Assembly: GCA_021234155.1 (NCBI GenBank) | Contig: JAJEKV010000397.1 | Coordinates: 62,001-126,000, forward strand | Direction: 5' to 3' | Length of the DNA stretch: 64,000 bases | Source of the DNA: Isoetes taiwanensis | Taxonomy: Eukaryota; Streptophyta; Lycopodiopsida; Isoetales; Isoetaceae | Shown: positions 32,733 through 44,806 of the stretch, piece by piece | How the letters are laid out: each line of letters begins with the position of its first letter | Numbering within the stretch: position 1 is the first letter of the stretch | Notes under the pieces: generated by a model | Databases searched by the model: none | Told to the model about the DNA's origin: nothing | The model's input: the letters and a program-made list of their open reading frames with translations, nothing else | Translations under genes and position numbers: made by a program

Positions 32733-35690
32733 CTTTAGTATAAGAGTGCTAAGAGAAAGTAACTTTAGTATAAGAGTGTTTCATGTTTCCAACCCCTTAC
32801 CTCATGTCTTATTTATGGAACTTTGTTTATTTGCTTCGTGGATCCTTCATTATTTCATAGGTGAACCAAAGTAGCTCTTTGTGTAGAAGACATTGTAAAC
32901 AAAAGGCCCATGATACTTTGTGTACAAATCAAATTACAGAGCAAATGTTTACTAGCGGACATTAGATCAAGTGTGGCTTTTGGTGAATTTTATATTTAAC
33001 TCTCACTTTAGGTGAGTCTAATTAAGAGATTTACTTAAAAATCATTGATCTTCAATCTGAGAATGATTGTTCTGTTGCAATGCTATTACCTTTAGCATTT
33101 TCACATTGGATATCATACCCTTGTCATTCACAATTGCATTGTTACATGTAGTTACATCCCATCTGCAACAACAATTCACATCTTCCATGTTGTGGCTAGA
33201 TAATGATGTTTTATATAGTCCCTAGAAGATAAGTATTACACATGCAACCAATGAATGATCTAAGGCCGTTGGTATGGAAATTATTTGACCATTATGTAGC
33301 AAAGGGAGAATCAAATTATAGTGTTTTAATCTCACTGCCAAACTCGTGCACTTAGGTTGCTTACTGAAACAAAGTTAGCTAAGCATAGTCAATACAATTT
33401 GAAATGAAAGGCTCCGCCAACACTTTACCAACTAAAAACATATGAACACAAAGCTAAATGATGTGAGATCCATTACCATCTTTATAACATATTAAACAAT
33501 TTACTGGCATTACTTTGAATCAATATACACAACTCATAAAGCTATCTCTACAAATCCAAGGATGATAGATTTCCACTCTAATTCTCTTATCTATTATATT
33601 TTTGTTAGAAGGGATTATATTGGCATCTCATTGCCTTACATGGATATTGTATTGGAAGTTAAAAGGTGGTTTCTAATCAATGCTTTAGAAAGAATATAAA
33701 TAATGTACATCAATATTTATAAATGACAAATGTATTTGAACTTAGCAAGTTATGGAGAGATACGAAATTGTAGACAATTCCAATCTCAAACCCCTTTTCT
33801 CCGACAAAAACGAAAAAAAAAAAAAAAAAAAAAAACTGTTCGGTGAAGAGCATGAACCAGTTAAGAAAGACGCCCGTTAACCTAGAAAGCATCTGGTCTA
33901 GGGAAGGAAATCTATGTATGACTTGTGCACAAACACTTGCATTCCATGTCAATTACACATTTGGCTCTGTGATTTGTCAACTAAATGTTTACATCACATA
34001 AATAATTGAATGCACATGAAGTTGATGCTGGGCAATAGATATTGTCAACATCGCTGGCTAAAAGAGATCCTTATTTAACAATGGTGCCATGAAACACGTA
34101 TAAATAACGAACAAAGTGCAATTGAGATAGATGTGAAATATAAAATATATACTTGTTTTGTTACTTGCCTGGAACTCGGACATCTTATCTTACCTAATGA
34201 TTGGTCCACAACAGCTCAGCCAGTGAAAGTGAAGATGTCTAGACCTGCAAAATCCTATTTATCTATTACTAAAATGAATGTCTCTATTATTTGACCTTTG
34301 GATTTGCCTAATCTCAATCTGCATTGTGAACATAAAGTTGGAACATTTCAATGACTGAATAGGCACATCTAGGCAGAATTAAACAAAGAATTTGTTTCTA
34401 TCGTGGGCTAAACATATACTTTCCTAGTTCCAACTATTATATTAAGATCAATACCTGGAAGAAGAATCTATAAGAACTTCACACTACTGACCTCTAGTTG
34501 GGATTCTAATTCAGAAGACTATATATAATGGCTTGACCTTATACCAGAGCATTGCTAATGAAGGCGAAAGATATTGTTAATAGCAACCACAATTATACGC
34601 ATGTCTGTTATCGTTACAACAAAGTTAAGATGTACTACAATTGTTAAGCAAACTAGGCAGTTAGCCTGTGACTTTTTACCAATGACCTGTATTTATTTCT
34701 AGCAAATATTGAGACTACCATGATAGTGCTAAAAAGTGGGGTTTCTGCCTCACCTGCTAAATGCAAAACTTGGTTCTAAGCATAGCTCTCCTTGGGAAAG
34801 TGCTTGGAAGTTCTGCAAGCTCAATAGTGAATTTATTTTGAGCATTTGACCTCCTTGCCTCATTTTGTGCTTTCTGTCAACCAATATCAACATAGTAATT
34901 AACAAACTGACCTCAAAATCTCAATTGCACTGCATATATCTCTTACTATATCCTCCCAATGGAAGTGAAAGAATAGAAACTTGGCACGCGTAGAATGCAA
35001 AGGAATAATTATAATTTAAGTTGCCTAGATAGTACACCTACATTCCATTCCTGTGTAGAAATGCAGAAAAAATGATTGTATGTAGAGCTCTGAAGTAATG
35101 ATGGGACAATGATGTACCAGTAACATTGAGATGTAATTTGCACTATGCAATTAGCAAATGACATGAAATACACAGATATAGCTCGCCACACACATTTTAC
35201 ATGATTTTCAAAATCTGTTTCCTTGGCACTTCAGATGCCTAAACCCATCAAGGATCAGATGAAGAATAGGAGATGTGATGAGATGGAGATGAGAAGATTT
35301 CGAAGCTTGTAATGCATATCAGTGTCTAATTACAGAGTCGTTTTTGCCTGGGCACCAGCCGGATTGTTACAGAAATTGATGCAAAATCTTTTACAAACGG
35401 AAGCCTTAGGGTTGCTGGAGAATAGAGGCCGCTGAATCCAAATAGTGAAACGAGGTATCCCATTTTGAATTTTTCTCTAATGTGTTTCCATAGCATACAT
35501 TGAAGAACGAAAGTAATTCAACTTTTAAAGTTGTTGTAAAACCTAATTGACATCGGTGACTCCATAGCCTTTTCTTTTTGTGTGACTCGAAGGAAGGTTG
35601 GTTCCCCTTCGCGGGGAGAATCGGAAACAGACAAAGATTTGCTATAATTGGTTTTTGAACTAAAAAATGAGATGATACAAATCAGAAAGC
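32733..35690. other. AT-rich stretch without a supported gene
   Basis: Nothing coding is seen on either strand. It contains a 23-base A run (33813-33835) next to a short sequence with no obvious partner, and TTTAGTATAAGAGTG repeated at 32733 and 32764. It has the look of intergenic or intronic plant DNA. Confidence 0.5.
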
Positions 35691-35759
35691 CGATGGAGGA
35701 ACTGGTCTCCTGAAACAGAGGAACTCAAGGCGCGGAACCGCGAGAATTACGTGCACTCA

Positions 35760-36510
35760 CCCCTGTAGTCTTCGGATCGAGGGACAACTAATTCTAAATT
35801 TACAATCTGAACTGGAAAATGTGGTAGCAGATGCCCGGGGGTGCACTCAGTAAAAATCGTAGAAAACATGTGAGTGTACGGGAGGGGTTTTTTTTGGGGC
35901 CAAAACCGTACCTATACATGGGAGGGGGTATTTTTGTTGCTTATATTTCGTATATATATAAGAGAAATATGGTAGGGGTATATAAAATAATAGGTATATT
36001 TTCTTAAGAAATTTCCGTATAAGGGATAATTTCTCTTAACCCTATGCACGCACATGCCATATAGACTTTACATTAGGTGCACCCCTCGGGAGCAGATGCC
36101 ACAAAAGAACAAATGATCTCACACCAGGAGAAAATTCGAGAGGAGAATATAGAATTAGAATTAAAAGCTCGGAATTTGAAAGTCTCAGGTGTAACAGAAA
36201 CTACAGAAGAAGATGTCAATGCCGTAGTAGCACATTTCTTTCAAGTTACATGAACCACAGGTGATACACTGCATAAGATTAGGCAAACTAAATGGCTACA
36301 ACAGACCCATCTTGATAAAGTTTAGAAGTGTGGAAACTCGTGAAAGGGTCCTCCAGAATTGAGGGGCACTAAATCAAGATCTTACACCCGCACAACTGGA
36401 AATTCGAAAGAAAGAATGGACAAAAGTCAAAGAAGCAAGAAATGAGGGCTTTGTTGCATTCATGGATAGAAACAGGTAGGCGATGGTCACGAAGAAAAGG
36501 AAAGACTAGG
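35760..36510 (+). pseudogene. ORF1 of the plus-strand LINE, interrupted by a MITE
   Basis: Left of the MITE the frame reads GQLILNLQSELENVVAD. Right of it, it reads TKEQMISHQEKIREENIELE, ARNLKVSGVTETTEEDV, and later IRLGKLNGYNRPILIKFRS and VKEARNEGFVAFMDRNR. A coiled coil followed by an RNA-binding part is the plan of L1-type ORF1 proteins, which coat the element RNA. The two halves join in frame when the MITE and one copy of its duplication are ignored. Confidence 0.55.
35826..36098. mobile_element. MITE copy B (35834-36090) with 8-bp target duplication
   Basis: Starts CCCGGGGGTGCACTCA and ends TAGGTGCACCCCTCGGG, good terminal inverted repeats, flanked by AGCAGATG at 35826-35833 and 36091-36098. 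It is 257 bp, non-coding, AT-rich in the middle (TATATATATAAG), and of the same family as copy A at 12185-12421. Confidence 0.85.
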
Positions 36511-36529
36511 GCCTTCGGACCTTGAAGGT

Positions 36530-37560
36530 CTTAGCCTGGAATATGCACGGTCTAGATTAGGCAACGACAGATGCTACAATACAGGAATGGAATAAGACAG
36601 ACTTGATGTTATTTTCAGAAACCTGGGAACATCAAGCCCGAGATTTGGGTTCTCACTTATTGATTCTGCTTGGAATAAGAAGGAACCAAGAGTAGGACGT
36701 GGCTATGGTGGACTAGCAGTGTATGTCAGAAATGAATTAACAAAAAAAGTCATATGGATGGAAGCACATGAGCTCAACCAGTATGTATGGGTAAAACTAG
36801 AACTAAGCAGGACCATATATCTGGCATCATGCTACGTTGCCCCGCTATCTGCGCAGATATACAAACATGGAAACTTGAGCAGAGAGAATCCACTGCAGGA
36901 ACTAACTCAGGATATCATAAAATATAAAGACATGGGAGAAATTATCGTAGTAGGGGACTTTAACGCACGGACAAAAGGTATGCAACCTGTAACTTTTGAG
37001 AAGGCAATGTTGGCAGAACTAGTAGAAGAAGAATTTAAGAGACAATCATCTCATCCAATAAAGAATGGCATGGGCGATCTCTTATTGGAACTAGGTACTG
37101 TATGCAGTTTAAAGATCCTAAATGGAACAAGCAGGTACCCAGAGTCACACACTTCCACCTATTTGACACCAATGGGGGAAAGCACAATAGATTATTTACT
37201 TGTGCAAACACAATCAAATATAGTTAAGAGCTTTAAGATAGCAGAAAAATTAGCGAGACTTCGGACCCTTGAGTTGGTATTTGAATTGGTGGCCCCGTAC
37301 ATGGCGAACCAATCGAAAGCGAGTTTTGTCCCTAAGATAAAACTTGATCATAAGAAACGAGATTCATACCAGAGAGAACTTGATGGCCTATTGAAACAAT
37401 ATGGCTGGACTGGAGACATAGGACATGACTCGCAAGCTCTCACACAAGTCACATGGGAAGCAGCAGGGAGGAGCTTTGGGTACACCAAGCCACGTCCAAA
37501 GGGTCGCCTATACAACAACTGGTGGGATCTGAGAATGCGGCCAGGGGCCGGCGCTCTTGC
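36530..37560 (+). pseudogene. AP-endonuclease domain of the plus-strand LINE
   Basis: LKVLAWNMHGL near 36530 is the first catalytic block. After a shift 36719-37579 reads YVWVKLELSRTIYLASCYVA, then MGEIIVVGDFNARTKGM (catalytic GDFNA) and STSTYLTPMGESTIDYLLV (the IDY block). The final SDH box is not clear. The tail (YQRELDGLLKQYGW) is the linker to RT. It would nick the target DNA. Confidence 0.75.
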
Positions 37561-37867
37561 CCAAAGGGTGCCGTATTAAACAAAAATGGTTTAAAAGACT
37601 AATCTGCCAGAAGAAAAAGCAGAGACAGATAAAACTAGAGAATTGGCTAGTTACACGTCCAAGAACGTTCTGGTCTACAATGCTGGCAAAGCCCTCCCAA
37701 TCATGTCTAGATACAAAAGATTTACTACAATGGGGGCACTCATTGTACTTCTCTGCAAATTCAAGACAGATGGAGGTCGTGAATGTAATAGAAGAACTCT
37801 TCGCTTGCGACTCGAAATGTATGAAAAATGGTAAAGCATCAGATTTAGAAGGTCTAAGCACATAACT

Positions 37868-38632
37868 GCTAAAATGGAGGAATAAACAACTTATTGAAGT
37901 GGTTACTCGTCTTCTCAACCAAGCAATAATTAGTGGGTTGCCCAAAACTTGGAAGGTCGGGAAAATCATACCAGTCCATAAATCAGGAAGCAAGACAGAT
38001 GTGAGAAACTATCAGACTATTATGGTTGGTAATATCTTCTCCAAGCTATTAGGCAGTTAAGTGCATGGGCTGAAGAACATGAAAAAAGAACGTGTCAGGC
38101 GGGTTTCAGAAAACAGCATAACACAATAGATCATGTACTTACGCTGCGGGCAATGATAGAAAAAGCAAAAAGGCGAGAAGAACATTGTTCACGGCATTCA
38201 TAGACTTCTCCAAAGCTTTTCGATACCGTTACCCGGGGGGCGGCTTGGAAGTCTATTGAAGCAGTTGTGTGCGACTCTCTTAGAGGCCTGATTGCAAGGC
38301 TATATGAGGAAGTTATAACCAAAGTTGCATCAGATATAAGGGAGTCAAGTAGCACAATCGGAGTAAGTCAAGGATGCCCTCTGTCGCTGGCCTTGTTTGG
38401 TTTATACATAGACGACCTGGAAAATTGGCTTAGAGTCAGAGGGATTGCTGGGACTAGACTCGGTGATTGCTTAGTACAACTGCTACTATATGCTGATGAC
38501 GTTGTCCTAATTGCAGACACCCCAGTAGGACTCCAAGGGCATCTTGATAATCTTGCATATTTTTGCGCGGCAAAGAGTATGATAGTGAATCTAAACAAGT
38601 CGAAAATCATGGTATTTGGTACAGTGGCATAA
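37868..38632 (+). pseudogene. Reverse transcriptase of the plus-strand LINE
   Basis: Starts WKVGKIIPVHKSGSKTDVRN and IFSKLL; continues AGFRKQHNTIDHVLTLR; then FSKAFDTVTRG with a shift near 38220. 38267-38632 reads VSQGCPLSLALFGLYIDDLE and the catalytic LLLYADDVVLIADTP (about 38475-38520). NLNKSKIMVFG closes the palm. At least three shifts or stops break it. Confidence 0.85.
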
Positions 38633-38639
38633 TCAGTTT

Positions 38640-39615
38640 TCATGTATCAAAGGGAACCAGCTTGACATAGTGGATAGTTACAAATACTTGGGACTAGAGA
38701 TATGCTCAAACTTTAAATGGACTGAATGTGTTAGGAAAAGAATCATAGGTGGAAAAGTGGCATTATATGGTATGCTGAGCAGATGTCACAGGGCCTGACT
38801 CATAGATTGGAATATAAAAAAGTTACTCTTTAAAACTCTTGTACAGACAATCGTGTTATACGGCATACCAATCTGGGGGGCTTCCATCTCTGTGAAATTG
38901 TGGAAACAGGTGGAAGTTGTCCTTAAGCTCTTCTTATATGAGGAATTGGGAGTAAAGAAACAGACACTATATGCCATCATGCTAGCAGAAGCAGGACTCC
39001 TCCCATTGGAAGCAGAGGCGTTATGCCAAACAATTACATTTGTAAATAGGCTGAAGAGACAAGATGATACAAGACTTTCCAAAATTGCGATGTCTGAATC
39101 AGCAACAAGATGGTATGAAGATGTTTTGGAATGGGATGCGAGATGGGGGATTGAAAGAGATGTGTGGCCAGATACGGAACTAGGAACTCGAGACCTGGTG
39201 CAAGCTAAAGCAGTGCAAAAAAATATGGGAGACTCCAGGGACAAAAATGCAGTTCTATATCACAGAAGTTCATCCAATGCTAATCTATGGTGAACAAAAC
39301 TATTTGAAGGCTTCCATCCCAACGTACTTGAAGCATACCGTTTCCAGATATAGATGTGCCTCATATAGACTGAATATTGAGACTGGCAGATGGGCCAAAG
39401 TTCCTCGCAAATACAGGATCTGTACACTCTGTGATCTAGGAGAAGTGGAAGACGAAAGACATGTCTTTCTGACTTGTATGGAGTATGAGCACATTAGGAC
39501 AAAATTCGACATAAATTTCACTGGTCTCATCTCATTGTGGAGCACAGAGCCTATGTTACTTGGTAAATATATGAAGCAAATTGAACTTCACAGAAACTTG
39601 CTATGTAAAGTTTAA
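38640..39615 (+). pseudogene. C-terminal region of the plus-strand LINE with zinc motif
   Basis: NSYKYLGLEICSNFKWT-type sequence (about 38670-38730) follows RT. 38853-39293 reads LYGIPIWGASISVKLWKQVE. 39247-39615 ends with YRICTLCDLGEVEDERHVFL followed by TC, a C-x2-C-x9-H-x4-C motif typical of the LINE C-terminus. There are frame shifts at 38630, 38800 and 39280. Confidence 0.7.
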
Positions 39616-39690
39616 ATGAAATGTAACATTTTTCGCTCCATGACCTTCAAGGTCCCATGGGGGCGTGATTTAATATATTTATTTATTTAA

Positions 39691-41189
39691 CAAATCCCAA
39701 CTCTACAAATTCCAATTTGCTTGTTATCCTGGATATGAGAATGAGAACATGAACAAAAGAGGCAATAAATGATTCTCAATACTTGCTTGGCTTGGAAAGA
39801 ACTATATGACAAAAGTCTCACCTCTTGCATCCATAATAAAAATCAGGTCTCGGGAAACGGTAGAGCAGTCAGAAGATACACAATAGAGACCCTTCAATAA
39901 AATGATTTCACGGAGTAATCCATGCAAGGCCCCCAAACAAAATATATAGATTTCCAACCCTACAGAAAACAAAAAATATGGATGCATCCATGAGATAAAA
40001 CCTTATTACTGTATGCAATATGCATCTATCTGTGATAAATTTAGGCAGCAACTTTCACGCAGGGAGTTGCTTTCATACATGAACGTCCGAGTCCTAGAGG
40101 ACGTCTTGTACTAATGAATAAGAAATTGTCAATTTGAATAAGGAATTGCCGACTTGAAATAGCTGCATGAAAGCTTCACGGACACTGCAACTAATGATAA
40201 CATGCTGCATCATTCTCAAATATATTTCTATTAACATACTTCCATAGTGCATGCAATGATCATTTTGAACATATACTACCCATATAATTGCTTCAGATGC
40301 CATATGCAAGCTTGTATTAGGATCATGTGAGCCATTCTCCAGGGTAATTTAACTTGGAACTTCATGGGTTCTATTCTCATACTATGCAACCACTTAGGAA
40401 ATCCAAAACTTAAGCTCTCAACTATGATGTGGATCTAGTTATACCATTCTACACTTTTTTTTGAAAGGCCCAACAGGCAACTTTGTGCATTAAAAGGTTC
40501 GAAGAGGAATCCATCAAATGATGTTAGACCGCCCCAACTTTCTTGATTGTGATGTCTCATGGCTGATGAGAATAGTTTCATATCTAAGAAGAGAGTGATA
40601 CTTTGAGATACTCAGACTTAATGGAAACATTTTTTAAAGAATAGAGCAAACAGACTTGTAATATAAGGAGATGACGCTGCAATTACATTTAAGACTGACT
40701 GAAGTTGCAACCACATGTAAATCTTGATAAAACATCGAATTTGATGCAGAAAATCATTCCTTTCAACGGGCTCCTAAGTCAGGAGATGGGATTAGATAAA
40801 TACAGACTAATTGCTACTTCATTTCTTAGCTCCAACATACCATTTCTAAAAATAATGTTGAGATAAGATTCCATGTCATGTGAACATGTCTAAACATACC
40901 TTGATAGTAGAAACAAACAAAAGCTTTGCACCTGACAAAAGTTTTGTACATATCTATAAAAGAAGAACGAATGTTTGTAATGAGGAAGATTATCATGAAT
41001 GTATCAAGAGTATTGTACCATCAAAATATTAAAACTTACAAAGATAGATTTTTTATCATCCACGGAGGCCAATTGGCCTATGGGTCCCAAACAAAAAGAG
41101 GGCAGCAAGCGTATTCTTGTCAAGATTAAAAACCCATGGCAGAAGGGGTTTCGAGGAAAAACCTTAGCAAGTAATAAGTATCTTTGGTA
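39691..41189. other. AT-rich stretch without a supported gene
   Basis: I see no coding region, terminal repeat or array here. Short open frames have no protein-like character. Confidence 0.5.
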
Positions 41190-43777
41190 TTAATTGTACC
41201 ATTGTATAGGACAATTCAGTACTCTCCCAGAGGACACAACTGAGTCCATGTATCCATAACCTCCTGGAGTATGACCCCAACAAGCCCACAGACGCCGTGC
41301 CGTATTCAACAACTCATGCAGCGACTGTTCAGGCACAAGTAACCGAACATACTGCGCTCGGATATGGGTAAATGCTGGGCAAATCTGAAGGGCATAATAT
41401 TCATCTTCAATGCCACCTTGGTGGCAACAAAACCTATCCTCCCGTGCTTCCCGAATCCAATGTTTCGTCTCAATGCGGAGACAATATGCACTCGTGCGAA
41501 TGGAAGCTATAAGTTTACGCTTCCTCATGGGCAAATGGGTGCACAAGTACTGGTGCGGGCCTCTCGTGAGCATAGGATTGACTTGCTGCTGATAGTGTGC
41601 CATCTTACCGTGTGTTAGAGCATCTGCATCCCAGATCTTGCGAAGGAAACTAGCATCAGCTTTAGTGCATTGTGATTCTTCTTTGTCCATACATGTACAC
41701 ATCTGTTTGCCTGTACATCCCAACGTGAGAACCACTGAGTTTGCTTGTCCTTCCAGCAGGCTTTGAGGTGTTGGGGACCCACTGCTATGGCCAAAGCAAG
41801 GTTAGGCACGTGTATCACCCATAGCGACCACCTTCTGGAAGTAAATAATATGGCGTTCCAATGCAGCCCTTTGAAGGGGTAGAAAACCTGTCTCCTCGAG
41901 TAGGATTTGGTATGGAACTGAGGACTTTACCCCAAGGTCTCATGCCAAGAAGGCTTGCTGCACCTGTTCAAGGTCATTCTAGGTGGTGAAGAATATCACC
42001 GGACCCCATACCTTTGCCCCGCACAAGAGAACCGGCTCAACCAAGGCCTTAAACAGGTGTGATTTGGTGGCCCCATGCATACAACTCGGCTTGTGGCATT
42101 TGCTACGCATGACATATAGTGCTTTCCAACCCGCCATGACACGCAACTTGATGGCGGCATCCCAATGGGTGGTAGTAGAGAACTTGATCCCCAAATACTT
42201 GTATGTCGGAGCCACCTCCACATCTTGTCCCTGGTAAGTGAATGAGGAAATCCTTGCAGCGGGATAGCGAAACTAGCAGCACCCTAGTTTGGCCAAGTTA
42301 ACTCGCATGCCAGTGAATTGGCAAAAAGTTTCGAGAGCATCCAGGTGACGTTGCATATCCTTTGGAGTATACGCCAGGAGGTCTACATCGTCAGCATGTA
42401 TGAGTTGCCAGATTATGTGGTGCATGAGATGAACCCGCACCTCAAGCTCGAAAGCCCGGTCTTCCGGTGATCAATGTATAGGCCAAAGAGTGTGGGGGAG
42501 AGGGGGCAACCCTGACATGCTCCAATATTACTGAATACCGGCTGTCCTGATGATGTGAGATGTCCTGAGCATGCCTCGTATAGCCTGTATATTGTGTCGG
42601 GGGTCCCTAGCTGCTGCAATCTGTCCCACAGCTTGTCTTGGGGCACTGTGTCAAAAGCTTTTGCGAAATCCACGAAACAACAATATAGATTTTGCCGGCG
42701 ATTCCTGCTATCCTCAATTAGCGTGCACGGAGTGAAGATATGGTCAATGGTGGAATGCCCGGGCCGGAAGCCTGCCTATGTCAGAGCATGCACCTCTGCC
42801 TCTTATGCCCATATCGTCAGTTGCTGTTCAAGGATGCCAGCCAATAGTTTTGCAAGGAGAGAGCTGACCATAATAGTGCGATAGTTGGCTGGGCATTGAG
42901 GGTCACCGGCCTTATATATAGGCACAACTCTACTAGTGGTCTACTATGGAGGGAAGCCTTCTTGCAATGCTTCATTGAATAGTGTCGTGAGGAGAGGCAC
43001 CATTGGAGGCCCAGCCCACTTCAGAAGTTCTGCCTGTATGTCATCTAAATCTGTTGCCTTCCCATTAGATAGGCATTGCAGGCCCATGATGACATCCCCC
43101 TCTGTGATGACCAGTGCCAGGTCCATCTGTGGAGGCACTGTTGCCCATCCCCCGAGCGGATCGTAAAACTGTTGCAAGTATTGTGCCCATTGCTCCGAGG
43201 TGATGGTCCATGTGGGTTATATAGCCTTGCTCAATACCTTTCTCCAGAATGTCCTGAGATGCCGATCCAGGAGACCGAACATCTGTTGCTGGTGCTCTGT
43301 GAGGTATCTGGCTTTCTTGTTCTTAAGAAAGGAGTGGCATTGACTGATGGCTTGTAGGCAGAAGGTGGGATTAGTACTTGCCGGAGTCCGCGTTTGATCT
43401 CCCGACACTCATCATTAAACCATCTGTTGCAGAAGAAGGTGGTAGCGCCCGAGGTCCTCCGTGAGTGGCCTCTCCCAAAGCATCTTTCAGCGGCTGTCAG
43501 ACGCAGGGGAGTCAACTGGACATATTGCTGCTGAAGTGTGGGGAGCTGCAGTAGTCCCTCTAGGTCATGCTCAAACATCCGGGCATAGGTCTCTGCACGA
43601 TCATAATCCAGGCACAGCCGGGCCACCTGGGGTGTTGAGGCAATGGATGCACGGGGAGCCCCATGCAAGAAAAGGGGCTGGTGGTCTGAGTCCACTTCCT
43701 CATCCCGAGTGTTCGTTCCAATGCAAAAATGGGTATGTTTGGGGTCTGGGTTCGGGAACTCCTGCAAGACAGCCCTC
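41190..43777 (-). mobile_element. Second LINE (-), 3' half: end of endonuclease, RT and C-terminus
   Basis: Read from 43777 downward: PNPDPKHTHFCIGTNTRDEE and DSDHQPLFLHG (end of the endonuclease with its SDH box), a linker (43500-43230), NGKATDLDDIQAELLKWAGP (43100-43020), MDFAKAFDTVPQDKLWDRL (42673-42620), ACQGCPLSPTLFGLYID (42530-42480), HADDVDLLAYT (about 42410-42375, the catalytic box with His for Tyr) and the C-terminal part 41735-41190 (AYCLRIETKHWIREAREDRF, GIEDEYYALQICPAFTHIRA). Its 5' half continues at 54894-56755 beyond the gypsy insertion. Several frame shifts make it inactive. Confidence 0.8.
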
Positions 43778-44318
43778 TGTGAGGACCCTTGGATCTAACA
43801 GGAGAATCCGGGAGCTATGTCACGAGGGATTTGCAAGAAAAACAAAGGGAAGGGAAAAGAAAACAAAAGAGGACAATGAGATCACAATAATAAGCTTCCT
43901 TGATGTCAATGAAGATACATGAGCTCTCGCAATCGAGAGAAAACTGAAATGAGACAAGACTCAAAACTCATCTAAAAACTCATGTGCTAGCTCTACTCAT
44001 ATATATAGTACAATGGCCTTTGGCCCAATATAGACACTCTGACTGATTTCGGTGCCGACTCCTGGAAGTAGGCCTGATTTGCAGGAATGCTGGCGGTGCC
44101 TCTTGAAAAGCCTGAAATCACGCTGACGCCGTGGCCGTGACGGTCGTCACTTGTCTGGAAGCGCCTCTTGTTGACGCCAGCGTGGTCTTTGTCTCGTGGG
44201 TTCGCTTGGTCTTCTCTGAGCCTTTGACGACCGACCAGCGCTGGTTGTCGGATCCTTGGCCTTGACTTGGTCCGTCAGATGCATGAATAGTCCTGCCGGG
44301 GAGGCGCAGGGACTAACA
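43778..44318 (-). repeat. 3' LTR of the second gypsy element
   Basis: 541 bases. It contains the TATA-like CTCATATATATAGTAC block (about 43998-44013) also found in the other LTR. On the minus strand it runs TGTTAGTCC to GGGTCCTCACA. About 24 bases outside it (43754-43777) also match the sequence inside the right LTR. Confidence 0.88.
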
Positions 44319-44806
44319 CTCCACCAAACGACACTCGGTCTCAAGAAAAGGAGGAAGTGCCTGAGGGTGGGAAACCAAGATCGGAAAGTGATCCCACGGG
44401 AATGAGGGCGGAGCGCCATTATAGTAATGAGCAATGAGGTCCGGCGTGTTTGAAGTAAAGGCCAGAGTGTTGGAGCCCAAGGGCGTGGATCGGCATCAAT
44501 GAGGAAGTGAGAGCACCATGTCTTCTGTGGCAAGCATGTGAACAAAACCGCACTCCATGAGAAGGCAGGTCACGGAGACCGGCACCGACTTGTGGCGGCA
44601 TTTGGATTTGCAAGAAAAGATTGACGCTGCCGATTTAAAGAGCTGACCGAGGGATGCATTTGAGAGCAAAAGACAAACCAGCTTGGTTAATGCTTGAAGG
44701 GTACGGTGAGGTGGCGGCATTCCGCAAAGAAGGTATCAAGGCCATGCAGAGCATCACAGTTGCAACCACGCTCATTAGCAATATAGATCCAATTCACCGA
44801 TGAGTG

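Larger units (their letters stand above)
35690..39690 (+). mobile_element. LINE retrotransposon (+), broken
   Basis: ORF1-like, AP-endonuclease, reverse transcriptase and a C-terminal zinc motif follow in LINE order on the plus strand. The 3' end is taken near TATATTTATTTATTTAAC (39673-39690), a simple AT tail. Frame breaks occur in every domain. No target duplication was found, so both ends are approximate. A MITE is inserted in ORF1. Confidence 0.8.

Noticed and set aside
33710-33952. Minus-strand frame with a long Phe run
   Set aside because: The Phe run is the 23-base A tract read on the other strand.
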